From: an uncultured Oscillospiraceae bacterium
Lineage (GTDB): Bacteria > Bacillota > Clostridia > Oscillospirales > Oscillospiraceae
Assembly: GCA_910584605.1 (NCBI GenBank)
Contig: CAJUAW010000010.1
Location: 1 to 40,089, forward strand
Direction: 5' to 3'
DNA length: 40,089 nt
A model generated the notes under the pieces. It searched no databases and was not told the DNA's origin. It saw only the letters and a program-made list of their open reading frames with translations. Each line of letters starts with the position of its first letter. Position 1 is the stretch's first letter. A program made the position numbers and the translations under genes. This document shows positions 31,471-38,754 of the stretch, piece after piece.

Positions 31471-32328
31471 ATGATTTTCGACATCCACACGCATACCTTC
31501 CCCGGCAAAATTGCCGGGGCCACCATTGAAAAGCTCCAATCCATGTGCCACACCGTGGCCTTTTCCGACGGCACCGAGGCAGGGCTGACTGCCTCCATGG
31601 CCGCCGCCGGGGTGGAGGGCTGTCTGGTCCTCCCCGTGGCCACCAACGCCCGGCAGGTGGTCCACGTCAACGACGCCTCCGCCCGCCTCAACGACACCGG
31701 CCCGGAAACCGGCCTGTGGTCCTTCGGCTGCATGCACCCCGATTTTTCGGACTGGAAGGCCGAGCTGGCCCGGATCGCAGACCTGGGGATGAAGGGGGTC
31801 AAGCTCCACCCCATCTACCAGGGCATCGACTTTGACGACCTCCGCTACCTGCGCATCCTGGACCGCTGCGGCGAGCTGGGGCTGGCCGTCCTCACCCACG
31901 CGGGGCGGGACATCGGCTTCCCCGACCGGGACCACTGCACGCCCGAAATGACCCGAAGCGCCCTGCGTCAGGTGGGGCCGGTGACGCTGATCCTGGCCCA
32001 CATGGGGGGCTGGCGGGAGTGGGACCGGGTGGAGGAGCTGCTGCCGGACACCGGCGTCTATCTGGACACCGCCTTCGCCCTGGGCCGCATCGCCCCCTTG
32101 GGAGACGGCTACTACGGCCCCTCCGACCTGCCCCTGATGGAGGTGGAGCAGTTTGTCCGCATGGTGCGCAAATTCCCCGGCCGGGTCCTCTTCGGCACCG
32201 ACAGCCCTTGGCGGGACCAGACCGAGGGCATTGCCCTCATTGAGGAGCTGCCCCTCACCCGGGAGGAAAAGGACGGCATTCTGGGCGGCTGCGCCCAAAG
32301 GCTGTTCGGATTTCAACGAAGCCATTAA
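31471..32328 (+). CDS. Metal-dependent amidohydrolase family protein
   Basis: A TIM-barrel hydrolase of the amidohydrolase-2 / TatD-like group. Metal ligands visible are His6 and His8 in MIFDIHTHTF, His113 in GVKLHPIYQG, His143 in LTHAGRD, His177 in ILAHMGG, and Asp244 in LFGTDSPW. The 285-residue length is usual. The start at 31471 follows AGAAAGGAA; an upstream in-frame ATG at 31399 is inside the inverted repeat and unlikely. The next gene follows 11 bases later. The substrate is unknown; carboxylate or amide hydrolysis is only the family range. Confidence 0.92.
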   Translation: MIFDIHTHTFPGKIAGATIEKLQSMCHTVAFSDGTEAGLTASMAAAGVEGCLVLPVATNARQVVHVNDASARLNDTGPETGLWSFGCMHPDFSDWKAELARIADLGMKGVKLHPIYQGIDFDDLRYLRILDRCGELGLAVLTHAGRDIGFPDRDHCTPEMTRSALRQVGPVTLILAHMGGWREWDRVEELLPDTGVYLDTAFALGRIAPLGDGYYGPSDLPLMEVEQFVRMVRKFPGRVLFGTDSPWRDQTEGIALIEELPLTREEKDGILGGCAQRLFGFQRSH

Positions 32329-32339
32329 GGAGCGATCGT

Positions 32340-32900
32340 ATGTACATCGACCAGACCAAATACACCACCCGCCCCACCGGCGGCCGCATCCCTCAGGAGT
32401 TCGCCATCTATGACCGGCTGGAGGAGCTGTCCATCCCCTACGTCCGGGTGGACCACGACCACGCCGACACCATTGAGATCTGCCACGAGGTGGAGAAGGT
32501 GCTGGGCGCCCAGATCTGCAAAAACCTGTTTCTCTGCAACCGGCAGCAGACCGAGTTTTATCTGCTGATGATGCCGGGGGACAAGCCCTTCAAGACCAAG
32601 TTTCTCTCCGCCCAGCTGGGCTGCTCCCGGCTGTCCTTCGCCGATGACGGCCATATGCGGGACTACCTCCAAACCATTCCCGGCTCCGTCTCCGCTCTGG
32701 AGCTGCTGTTTGACACCGGACATCACGTCCAGCTGGTCATCGACCGGGACCTGTTGACCGACGAGTACATCAGCGGCCACCCCGGCATCTCGACCTCCAC
32801 CCTCCGCCTGAAGCGGGAGGACCTTCTCCGGTTTGTGGAGTCCACCGGCCACTCCCCCATCTATATCGACCTGCCCGACCCCCGGAAAGAGGAGGTCTAA
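32340..32900 (+). CDS. ProX-like prolyl-tRNA editing protein (YbaK/EbsC family)
   Basis: Predicted trans-editing deacylase that removes mischarged amino acids (typically alanine) from tRNA-Pro. The YbaK fold shows in PYVRVDHDHADTIEICHEVE, the Lys-containing KNLFLCNRQQTEFYLLMMPG (about 62-81), and GSVSALELLFDTGHHVQLVI. At 186 residues it matches stand-alone ProX/PrdX rather than short YbaK. The ATG is preceded by TAAGGAG. It sits between the amidohydrolase and the VanX-like gene with small gaps, so all three are probably one transcript. Confidence 0.92.
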   Translation: MYIDQTKYTTRPTGGRIPQEFAIYDRLEELSIPYVRVDHDHADTIEICHEVEKVLGAQICKNLFLCNRQQTEFYLLMMPGDKPFKTKFLSAQLGCSRLSFADDGHMRDYLQTIPGSVSALELLFDTGHHVQLVIDRDLLTDEYISGHPGISTSTLRLKREDLLRFVESTGHSPIYIDLPDPRKEEV

Positions 32901-32904
32901 CCCC

Positions 32905-33753
32905 ATGGACAGAGGGAAGCTTGCAGCGCTGGCGCTGTGTTTTGCCCTCCTCTCCGCCTGCGGGACGGCTCAGCCGCCGGAGCACAGCGCGCCGGACCCG
33001 GAGTGGGAGCAGGAGGTCTATTCCAGCGGTTACACGGCGGGGTATCAGGAGGGTTACCGGCAGGGAGAGGCCAAGCGGCCCCTCCCGGAGGAGGGCGGCT
33101 CCTCCGAACCGGAAGAGCTCCCGCCCGAGCTGGACCCTTCCGGCTTTGTAGAGCTTTCCCAGGCCGTCCCCGACGCCATCCTGGAGCTTCGCTACTACTC
33201 CACCTACAACTTTGTGGGGGAGCGGATCGACGGCTATGAGGCTCCTGTGGCCCTCCTCACCCAGGAGGCCGCCTCCGCCCTGCGGGAGGTGAGCGCCGAG
33301 CTGGCGGAGCAGGGCTACCGGCTCAAGGTCTACGACGCCTACCGCCCCCAGCTGGCAGTGGACCACTTTCAGCGGTGGGCCGCGGACCTGGAGGACGCCC
33401 GCATGAAGGAGTATTTCTACCCCTCACTGGACAAGTCCGCGCTGTTCTCCCAGGGCTACATCTCCTCCAAGTCCGGCCACAGCCGGGGTTCCACTGTGGA
33501 TCTGACCCTGTTCGACATGAAGACAGGCAAAGAGGTGGACATGGGCGGCGTCTTCGACTATTTCGGAACACGCTCCCACCCCAATTACACCGACGGACTG
33601 ACCGATGAGCAGATCGCAAACCGCGCTCTCCTGCGGGAGGCCATGCTCGCTCACGGCTTCAAGGGGATCAACACCGAGTGGTGGCATTTTACCTTAAGGA
33701 ACGAGCCATATCCGGACACATATTTTAACTTCCTGGTGGCACCGCTGCCATGA
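32905..33753 (+). CDS. VanX-like D-Ala-D-Ala dipeptidase lipoprotein (peptidase M15D)
   Basis: A zinc dipeptidase homologous to VanX/DdpX. All key residues are present: Arg147 in YRPQ, zinc ligands His192 and Asp199 in SGHSRGSTVDLTL, catalytic Glu258 and zinc ligand His261 in EWWHF. Unlike cytosolic VanX, it starts with a signal peptide and lipobox (LLSAC, Cys19) and a long Glu/Pro linker (22-78), so it acts outside the membrane. It therefore more likely recycles cell-wall D-Ala-D-Ala or related dipeptides than gives vancomycin resistance; no vanH or vanA-type gene is present. GGAGG precedes the ATG at 32905. The 282-residue length fits. Confidence 0.94.
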   Translation: MDRGKLAALALCFALLSACGTAQPPEHSAPDPEWEQEVYSSGYTAGYQEGYRQGEAKRPLPEEGGSSEPEELPPELDPSGFVELSQAVPDAILELRYYSTYNFVGERIDGYEAPVALLTQEAASALREVSAELAEQGYRLKVYDAYRPQLAVDHFQRWAADLEDARMKEYFYPSLDKSALFSQGYISSKSGHSRGSTVDLTLFDMKTGKEVDMGGVFDYFGTRSHPNYTDGLTDEQIANRALLREAMLAHGFKGINTEWWHFTLRNEPYPDTYFNFLVAPLP

Positions 33754-33777
33754 CCGTCCGGGAAAGGAGGCGCACAA

Positions 33778-34251
33778 ATGCTTCGGCATTTTTTGGATCA
33801 CATGCGAACCCAGGGCTGTCAGGTGGAGACCGGACCAGCCCCTCCGCTCCCGGAATGGATTACGGACCGGTATCACAGCCTTCCGGAGCTGTGGCTCCAA
33901 TTCATTGGCGAGGTCCGGGAGCTGTTCACCCCCGATGAGACGGTCTGGTTTCTATGCGCGGAGGACTACGACACACGCCTGGACCACGCCTGGCGCTGGA
34001 ACGAGTGGGAACAGCTCAGCCTGGAAAACGCGGAGGGCGACCGGGAGTGGACCGGCCAGATCAGCGCCTTTTGGGACCAACATCTGCCCATTGTCCTGTC
34101 GGTGCGGAACGGCTACGCCTACTACGCCATCTCCATGACGGACGGCTCGGTGGTATACGGCTGCGGGCCGGAATTTGAAGCGTGCGAAACGGCCGCCCCT
34201 TCCTTTGCAGAATTTTTGGAGCGCCTCATGGACGGGACCATTCAGATCTGA
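33778..34251 (+). CDS. SMI1/KNR4 (SUKH)-like protein
   Basis: A 157-residue acidic protein. The N-terminal part LPEWITDRYHSLPELWLQFI and the closing stretch LPIVLSVRNGYAYYAISM, SVVYGCGPEFEACE and FAEFLERLMDG follow the SUKH pattern of a buried tryptophan-rich fold with a late YAYYAI strand. AAAGGAGG lies close upstream, and the gene begins 24 bases after the VanX-like stop. It is the last gene before the shared terminator at 34255. SUKH proteins are often immunity proteins; no toxin partner is next to it. The family call is moderate. Confidence 0.75.
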   Translation: MLRHFLDHMRTQGCQVETGPAPPLPEWITDRYHSLPELWLQFIGEVRELFTPDETVWFLCAEDYDTRLDHAWRWNEWEQLSLENAEGDREWTGQISAFWDQHLPIVLSVRNGYAYYAISMTDGSVVYGCGPEFEACETAAPSFAEFLERLMDGTIQI

Positions 34252-34254
34252 CAC

Positions 34255-34293
34255 AACAGCACCGGCTTTTCTGGAAAGCCGGTGCTGTTTCTT
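34255..34293. terminator. Shared terminator between convergent genes
   Basis: AACAGCACCGGCTTT pairs with AAAGCCGGTGCTGTTT around a short loop, with a T-rich end on the plus strand (GTTTCTT) and TTGTGTC on the minus. It lies between the SUKH-like gene and the CofE-like gene, whose last codons abut the hairpin. Confidence 0.85.
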
Positions 34294-34987
34294 ACGCCTT
34301 GCGCAGGATGCCCATGGGGGTGCACTCCTCCCCCTGGCCCAGGGGGTTGTCCCCAAGCGCCCGAGCCAGCCAGTCCATGGTGGGCTGCTTTTCGGAGAAG
34401 CCCAGGATGTTGGCCCCCAGATCGTTGATGTCCACAATGGCGACGGGATATCCAAGCGCCTGTGCCAGGCGCTTGGCCGTCCCCATGGGGTCGGCGGGGG
34501 TGAGGACCACGTAGTGGTCATAGGGCGGGATGGTGCCCTCGGTGGGGCCGTCGATGCCCCGGGCCTTGGGACCGGCCACGTGGTAGAACCAGCCCTTCTT
34601 GCCCAGGATTTTACCGATCACCGAGCAGAAGGCGGCGAACAGGATCCGCAGGGTGCCGCACTCCTGGAGGGCCATCTCCATGGTCTCCGGGATGCCCAGG
34701 CCAATGCCGGCAGGGGTCTTGGTGACGTAGCGGCTCAGGGTGACGGCCAGCTTCCGGGGCTTGATGTCCTCCATGGGGATGGCCCGGCTCTGGGTACAGG
34801 CCACCGCCTTTTCGGAGATGAACAAAATATCTCCCGCCTGCAGCTTGTCCTTGGGGTACTGGTTGATGACGTTCACCATGTCGTCGTCCTTGGTGATCAG
34901 GTGGGTTTTTACGGGGATGCGCAGATAATCCACGCCGTCCACGGTACGGATCAGCTGTTTTCCGGGATTAGCGTTGTACTGTTCCAT
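34292..34987 (-). CDS. CofE-like F420-0:gamma-glutamyl ligase family protein
   Basis: A 231-residue protein of the CofE fold (PF01996). Segments include IPVKTHLITKDDDMVNVINQ, GDILFISEKAVACTQSRAI and GIDGPTEGTIPPYDHYVVLT, the last resembling the GTP/metal-binding region. True CofE adds glutamates to F420. No other F420 gene is here, and Clostridia of this kind are not known to make F420, so the actual ligation partner is unknown. The ATG follows AGAGGAG, and a -10-like TATAAT lies at 35029-35034 with a weak -35, so it may have its own promoter after mtaB. Confidence 0.88.
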   Translation of the reverse strand: MEQYNANPGKQLIRTVDGVDYLRIPVKTHLITKDDDMVNVINQYPKDKLQAGDILFISEKAVACTQSRAIPMEDIKPRKLAVTLSRYVTKTPAGIGLGIPETMEMALQECGTLRILFAAFCSVIGKILGKKGWFYHVAGPKARGIDGPTEGTIPPYDHYVVLTPADPMGTAKRLAQALGYPVAIVDINDLGANILGFSEKQPTMDWLARALGDNPLGQGEECTPMGILRKA

Positions 34988-35054
34988 GGAGCAGGACTCC
35001 TCTCATTGGTTCAAAAATTTCCTGGGTTATTATACCACCATTCTTCCCCAAAGG

Positions 35055-36359
35055 CTACTCATTTTCCAAATTTAACAATTCGCCCAACAGAGAGTTCTCC
35101 TTCACGGCGGTGACCTGGACCTTCCGCAGCTGGTTGTGGAGGTTTTCTTCGCTGCGGACCCCCACCCTGCAGTACTGACGGGTGTGGCCCCACCACAGGC
35201 CGTCCCGCTCCTCCTCAAAGAGGACGGTCACCCTGTCCCACTGCTCCAGATAGCTGTGCTCCATCCTTGCGGCCGCCTCCGCAGCCACCCGGGCCCGCTC
35301 CTCCTTAACGGCCTTCGGCACTTGGCCAGGCATGGAGGCCGCCGGGGTTCCGGGGCGCTTGGAGTAGGGGAAGATGTGCATGGAGGCAAAGGCGCACCGC
35401 TCGGCAAAGTCCAGCGACTCATAAAACTCCTCATCGGTCTCTCCGGGGAAGCCCACGATCATGTCAGCGGTGATGGCGGGAACAGGATTCTGAAAATAGT
35501 TCCAGATCAGGCCCACGCTCTCCATAAACCGGCCGGCGTCATACTTCCGGTTCATCCGCTTCAGAGTGGCGTCACAGCCCGACTGGAGGGACAGGTGGAA
35601 GTGGGGACACAGGTTGGGAAGCTCCGCCGCCCGCCGGCAGAATTCCTCGGTGATGGTCCGGGGCTCCAGGGAGCCCAGGCGGATACGGCAGTCCGGGGCG
35701 GCGGCGCACACCGCCTCGATCAGGTCGATGAGCTCCGGCCTTCCCTCCAGGTCCCGGCCCCAGGAGGATATTTCGATGCCGGTGAGGACCAGCTCCTTAT
35801 AGCCCTCCGCCGCCAGGCGTTCCGCCTCGGCCGCCGCGCTTGCCAGGGGCAGCGAGCGGACCGGACCCCGGGCGTACGGGATGATGCAGTAGGTACAGAA
35901 GTTGACGCAGCCGTCCTCCACCTTGAGCATGGCGCGGGTGCGGCCCTCCAGCCCCCCGGCGGGGAGGGCCTCGAAGACACGGCGCTTCATGGCGTCGTCC
36001 AGGGCGGTAACCGGCCGGCGCTCCGCCCAGGTCCGCTCCACCAGCTCCGCAAAGCCGAGACGGTCTCCGGTGCCCGCCACCAGGTCCACGGGCAGGTCCG
36101 CCATGTCCGACCGGTGGGTCTGGGGGTAACAGCCGCACACAGCCACCAGAGCCTCTGGTGACCGCTTCCTGGCCTGCCGGACGGCCTGCCGGGATTTTTT
36201 ATCGCTCACCGCCGTGACGGTGCAGGTGTTGATGATGTAGACGTCCGCCTCCCCCTCGAAGGGGACCAGGGTGTGCCCCCGCCCGGTGAACAGCTGCTCC
36301 AGGGCCTGGGTCTCGTACTGGTTGACCTTGCAGCCCAGGGTATAAAAGGCGACAGTCAT
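35055..36359 (-). CDS. mtaB: tRNA t6A37 methylthiotransferase MtaB
   Basis: A radical-SAM enzyme that converts t6A37 to ms2t6A in tRNAs reading ANN codons. N-terminal UPF0004 cluster ligands are Cys10 (TLGCKVNQYE), Cys46 (INTCTVTA) and Cys75/77 (VCGCYPQ). The radical-SAM motif is Cys151, 155, 158 (GCVNFCTYC), followed by IPYARGP. A TRAM-like RNA-binding domain (about 370-430) closes it. TLGCKVNQYE separates MtaB from MiaB. The 434-residue length is normal. Its ATG overlaps the cupin stop (ATGA), so it is coupled to a gene string that begins with the AAA ATPase. Confidence 0.97.
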   Translation of the reverse strand: MTVAFYTLGCKVNQYETQALEQLFTGRGHTLVPFEGEADVYIINTCTVTAVSDKKSRQAVRQARKRSPEALVAVCGCYPQTHRSDMADLPVDLVAGTGDRLGFAELVERTWAERRPVTALDDAMKRRVFEALPAGGLEGRTRAMLKVEDGCVNFCTYCIIPYARGPVRSLPLASAAAEAERLAAEGYKELVLTGIEISSWGRDLEGRPELIDLIEAVCAAAPDCRIRLGSLEPRTITEEFCRRAAELPNLCPHFHLSLQSGCDATLKRMNRKYDAGRFMESVGLIWNYFQNPVPAITADMIVGFPGETDEEFYESLDFAERCAFASMHIFPYSKRPGTPAASMPGQVPKAVKEERARVAAEAAARMEHSYLEQWDRVTVLFEEERDGLWWGHTRQYCRVGVRSEENLHNQLRKVQVTAVKENSLLGELLNLENE

Positions 36360-36691
36360 GCGCCGTGCTCCGGGACCACAGCGAAAAAGGTCAGGTCAGA
36401 GTCGCTGTCGTTGATGAGGCTGTGCTCGTGGCCCTTGGGACAGTAGTGGACCGACCCGGCGGACAGGGGCTCGTACGCCCCGTCGCACAGCACCTTGCCC
36501 GTACCGGACAGGATGCAGATGATCTCGCTGCTGGTGTCGTGGGTGTGCAGGCCGATGGTGCAGCCGGGGGCCAGCAGGCCCTTCATGATCTTGTTGTGCT
36601 CGTCCACATGCATGTGGGACGCCACCTGTCCCTCACCTCCCCGCATGTTGGGGATGACGGTCTCCGGGATCTGGTCAAAGTTGATCAACAT
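36356..36691 (-). CDS. Small cupin-domain protein
   Basis: A 111-residue single-domain beta-barrel. Metal-site residues are in GCTIGLHTHDTSSEIICILS (two His and one Glu) and the second motif YCPKGHEHSLIND. The preceding ASHMHVDEHNKIMKGLLAPG is typical of small stand-alone cupins. Function in this class (sugar isomerisation, sensing or dioxygenation) varies, so no reaction is assigned. The start at 36691 has GAGGAGG nine bases upstream. It couples to mtaB by a four-base overlap and follows the DUF2716 gene by 17 bases. Confidence 0.92.
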   Translation of the reverse strand: MLINFDQIPETVIPNMRGGEGQVASHMHVDEHNKIMKGLLAPGCTIGLHTHDTSSEIICILSGTGKVLCDGAYEPLSAGSVHYCPKGHEHSLINDSDSDLTFFAVVPEHGA

Positions 36692-36708
36692 ATTGTTTTC
36701 CTCCTCAT

Positions 36709-37233
36709 TTAAGCTTGTATGTCTTTTGTGGGAAAGCCCAGCGCCTCCAGCCTGGAGGACAGAGCTTCGATCAGGGGTGCGCCGAACAGCCAGAGCTCCC
36801 GCCGCCAGGGGTGGCCCAGGTAACCCCAGTTCAGGTCCCGCTGGACAAAAAAGTAGTAATCGCCATCGGGGTAGAAGTCGGGAAAATAGGCGTTGTAGCC
36901 CCCGCCGTTGTATCGGGCGTCCTCCACCCACTGGACATGCTTTGAAATAGGCCGCCGGGGATCATAGCGGAAACAGCTGTGGTGCCAATCCAGAGCGTAA
37001 ATCCAGTCGTCCTCCCCCAGGCAGTCCGCCAGGGCCTGGACCACGGCGGCGCTGAAGTCCTCATACCGCTGGTCCACAGGGAAATAGATCAAATCGTGGA
37101 CCACCCAGGGTTCAGGGAGCCGGAAGGGCGCCTGGCTGACCCGGATGCTGGGCTGGAATTGCAGCTCTGTGTTGATCCGGTCCCAAATCTGGCGGCACTC
37201 CTCATCCCCCAAGATGGAATAGAAGGTATCCAT
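36709..37233 (-). CDS. DUF2716 family protein
   Basis: A 174-residue, strongly aromatic acidic protein. The C-terminal signature FYPDGDYYFFVQRDLNWGYL followed by GHPWRRELWLFG matches DUF2716, and the N-terminal part has FQPSIRVSQAPFRLPEPWVV. DUF2716 proteins are small, uncharacterised and often near immunity-type genes in Firmicutes. GGTAAGCAAATG gives only a fair ribosome site (GGAGAGG further up), consistent with coupling to the Imm26 gene four bases upstream. No toxin is seen beside it. Confidence 0.85.
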   Translation of the reverse strand: MDTFYSILGDEECRQIWDRINTELQFQPSIRVSQAPFRLPEPWVVHDLIYFPVDQRYEDFSAAVVQALADCLGEDDWIYALDWHHSCFRYDPRRPISKHVQWVEDARYNGGGYNAYFPDFYPDGDYYFFVQRDLNWGYLGHPWRRELWLFGAPLIEALSSRLEALGFPTKDIQA

Positions 37234-37237
37234 TTGC

Positions 37238-38161
37238 TTACCTCTCCTTCCCGGTCAATTCTTCCACAATGCGCTGGGAAAAGTAGGAAATATCCTCATG
37301 TTCTGAGGAGACAAGCCCGGCAAACACCGGCAGGTGGTTGGTCAGCTTCTCCCGCAGCTGCTTCTCCCAATCCGTCTCCGCGCTTCTCCCGGTGCAGGCG
37401 GCAAAGCCCAGGAAAATGTCCAGCAGCTCCACCTTCAGTTCGTCGTCCAGCTCCTGCAAGTCGAGCATCAGAACGTCGCAGGCAGGCAGGGCGGCGGAGG
37501 ACACATAGGCGTGCTGGTGGCACAGACCGGCCCACAGGTCGCTGGCGGCCTGCATGGACCTGTTCCAGTCTCCGGAGAACAGCTCCCCCAGGGAGCGGGG
37601 GACGCTGGGGGTCTGCCCGCACTGGAAATGGGGGATATCCTGGGCGGCATTGCCGTAGGCGGTCTCATATTGGGACCAGTCCACCGCCTCGATCAGCCGC
37701 TTCGCCACGGCACACTTTACTCTGTAATCTCCGCCGGGGGAGAGGGGCGGCAGGGCGCGCCACTCCGCTTTGCTGATGGGCTCTGTCTGGTCAAAGACGT
37801 TGGACTTTCTGCCGCAGTCGATGTCTCCCCAGGAGAACCAGATGTCCCTGGCGTCCTCCGGCAGGGTGTAGTCCTCCTGATGGCCGATGATCCGCCACTC
37901 CCCCTCGCTTTTCCGGTCGAACAGGCTGTAGGTGTCCAGCGGGGTCACCAGGAGACGGCCCGCGCGGAGGATATCCTCCTCGGTTATCACCGGCTGCTCG
38001 GAGGTATAATCAAAAATCTCCACGATATGGAAGATCACCTTGGCCATAACCCGCCCGAAGCGGTAGGTGCGGTGGTCGTACCGGAAGCAGAAAATATCCC
38101 CGAATTTGATGTACCGCAGCATGGTCCGCGGCTTTTTCTCCCAGCCCCACAGCATTATCAT
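37238..38161 (-). CDS. Imm26-domain protein
   Basis: A 307-residue protein with an N-terminal Imm26-like domain (about 10-130): YIKFGDIFCFRYDHRTYRFG, where GDIF and an aromatic-Gly-Arg pattern are the family marks. The second half (about 145-300) is helical and acidic with LMLDLQELDDELKVELLDIF, and I do not recognise it. Imm26 is a known polymorphic-toxin immunity family. The ATG at 38161 overlaps the upstream stop (ATGA), so translation is coupled. The extra helical half is unusual for an immunity protein and could bind a partner. Confidence 0.83.
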   Translation of the reverse strand: MIMLWGWEKKPRTMLRYIKFGDIFCFRYDHRTYRFGRVMAKVIFHIVEIFDYTSEQPVITEEDILRAGRLLVTPLDTYSLFDRKSEGEWRIIGHQEDYTLPEDARDIWFSWGDIDCGRKSNVFDQTEPISKAEWRALPPLSPGGDYRVKCAVAKRLIEAVDWSQYETAYGNAAQDIPHFQCGQTPSVPRSLGELFSGDWNRSMQAASDLWAGLCHQHAYVSSAALPACDVLMLDLQELDDELKVELLDIFLGFAACTGRSAETDWEKQLREKLTNHLPVFAGLVSSEHEDISYFSQRIVEELTGKER

Positions 38162-38754
38162 GTGGGTTCCTCCCCGGCAGGCAACGGCCCGGTGAACTCG
38201 CAGCGGCTGCCGTTCCAAAATTTGTCGGCGTAGTCAAAAATGTGGTCCCCCGTATTGCCGTCCCCCCAGAAGAGCAGCCGATCGTGGTCGAAGACGAACT
38301 CACAGCCGTCCTCCGGAGCTTCATACTCATATTCCAGCTGGGAAATAAAGGAAAACACCGCGATATCGTCCTTTACATCGTTCAGATTGATTTGAATCGT
38401 ACGGATGAAATCCTGCTCCGACCTGGCCTTGTGGAGGTCCGCCAATGTTTTCACCACACCGTGTTCGGTTTCGCTCCCCACCCCGGCGGGGCCGAACACC
38501 GGAAGCATGGCCTCCAGCGAGGTCTCATAGAGGGTCCGGATGTGTCCGGTGACAAAGCCCAGGGTGTTTTTCAGCAGCTCCTCCCGGCCCTCCTGGAAGC
38601 CAATCGCACACAAAATCGCTTTGGAGCGCCCGGAATATGGGCCGTCCCACTTCAATTTGATCCGCACACGGTACTTTTCAAACTGCTCATATTTTTCGTG
38701 GCGCATAATGGCCAGGTGCTTCTGGAATGCTGCTTCATCATAGGGATAGATCAT
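38158..38754 (-). CDS. Uncharacterised protein between the AAA ATPase and Imm26 genes
   Basis: A 198-residue soluble protein starting MIYPYDEAAFQKHLAIMRHE. It has a mixed alpha/beta core (LGFVTGHIRTLYETSLEAML) and a beta-rich end (CEFVFDHDRLLFWGDGNTGD, then HIFDYADKFW). I recognise no family. It overlaps both neighbours by four bases (ATGA at each end), the tightest coupling in the window. It is the only gene between the ATPase and Imm26, so it is the first candidate for an ATPase partner or substrate. Confidence 0.8.
   Translation of the reverse strand: MIYPYDEAAFQKHLAIMRHEKYEQFEKYRVRIKLKWDGPYSGRSKAILCAIGFQEGREELLKNTLGFVTGHIRTLYETSLEAMLPVFGPAGVGSETEHGVVKTLADLHKARSEQDFIRTIQINLNDVKDDIAVFSFISQLEYEYEAPEDGCEFVFDHDRLLFWGDGNTGDHIFDYADKFWNGSRCEFTGPLPAGEEPT

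Noticed and set aside
32905-33753. A vancomycin-resistance vanX cluster
   Set aside because: There is no vanH, vanA/B ligase or vanRS nearby, and the protein has a lipoprotein signal.
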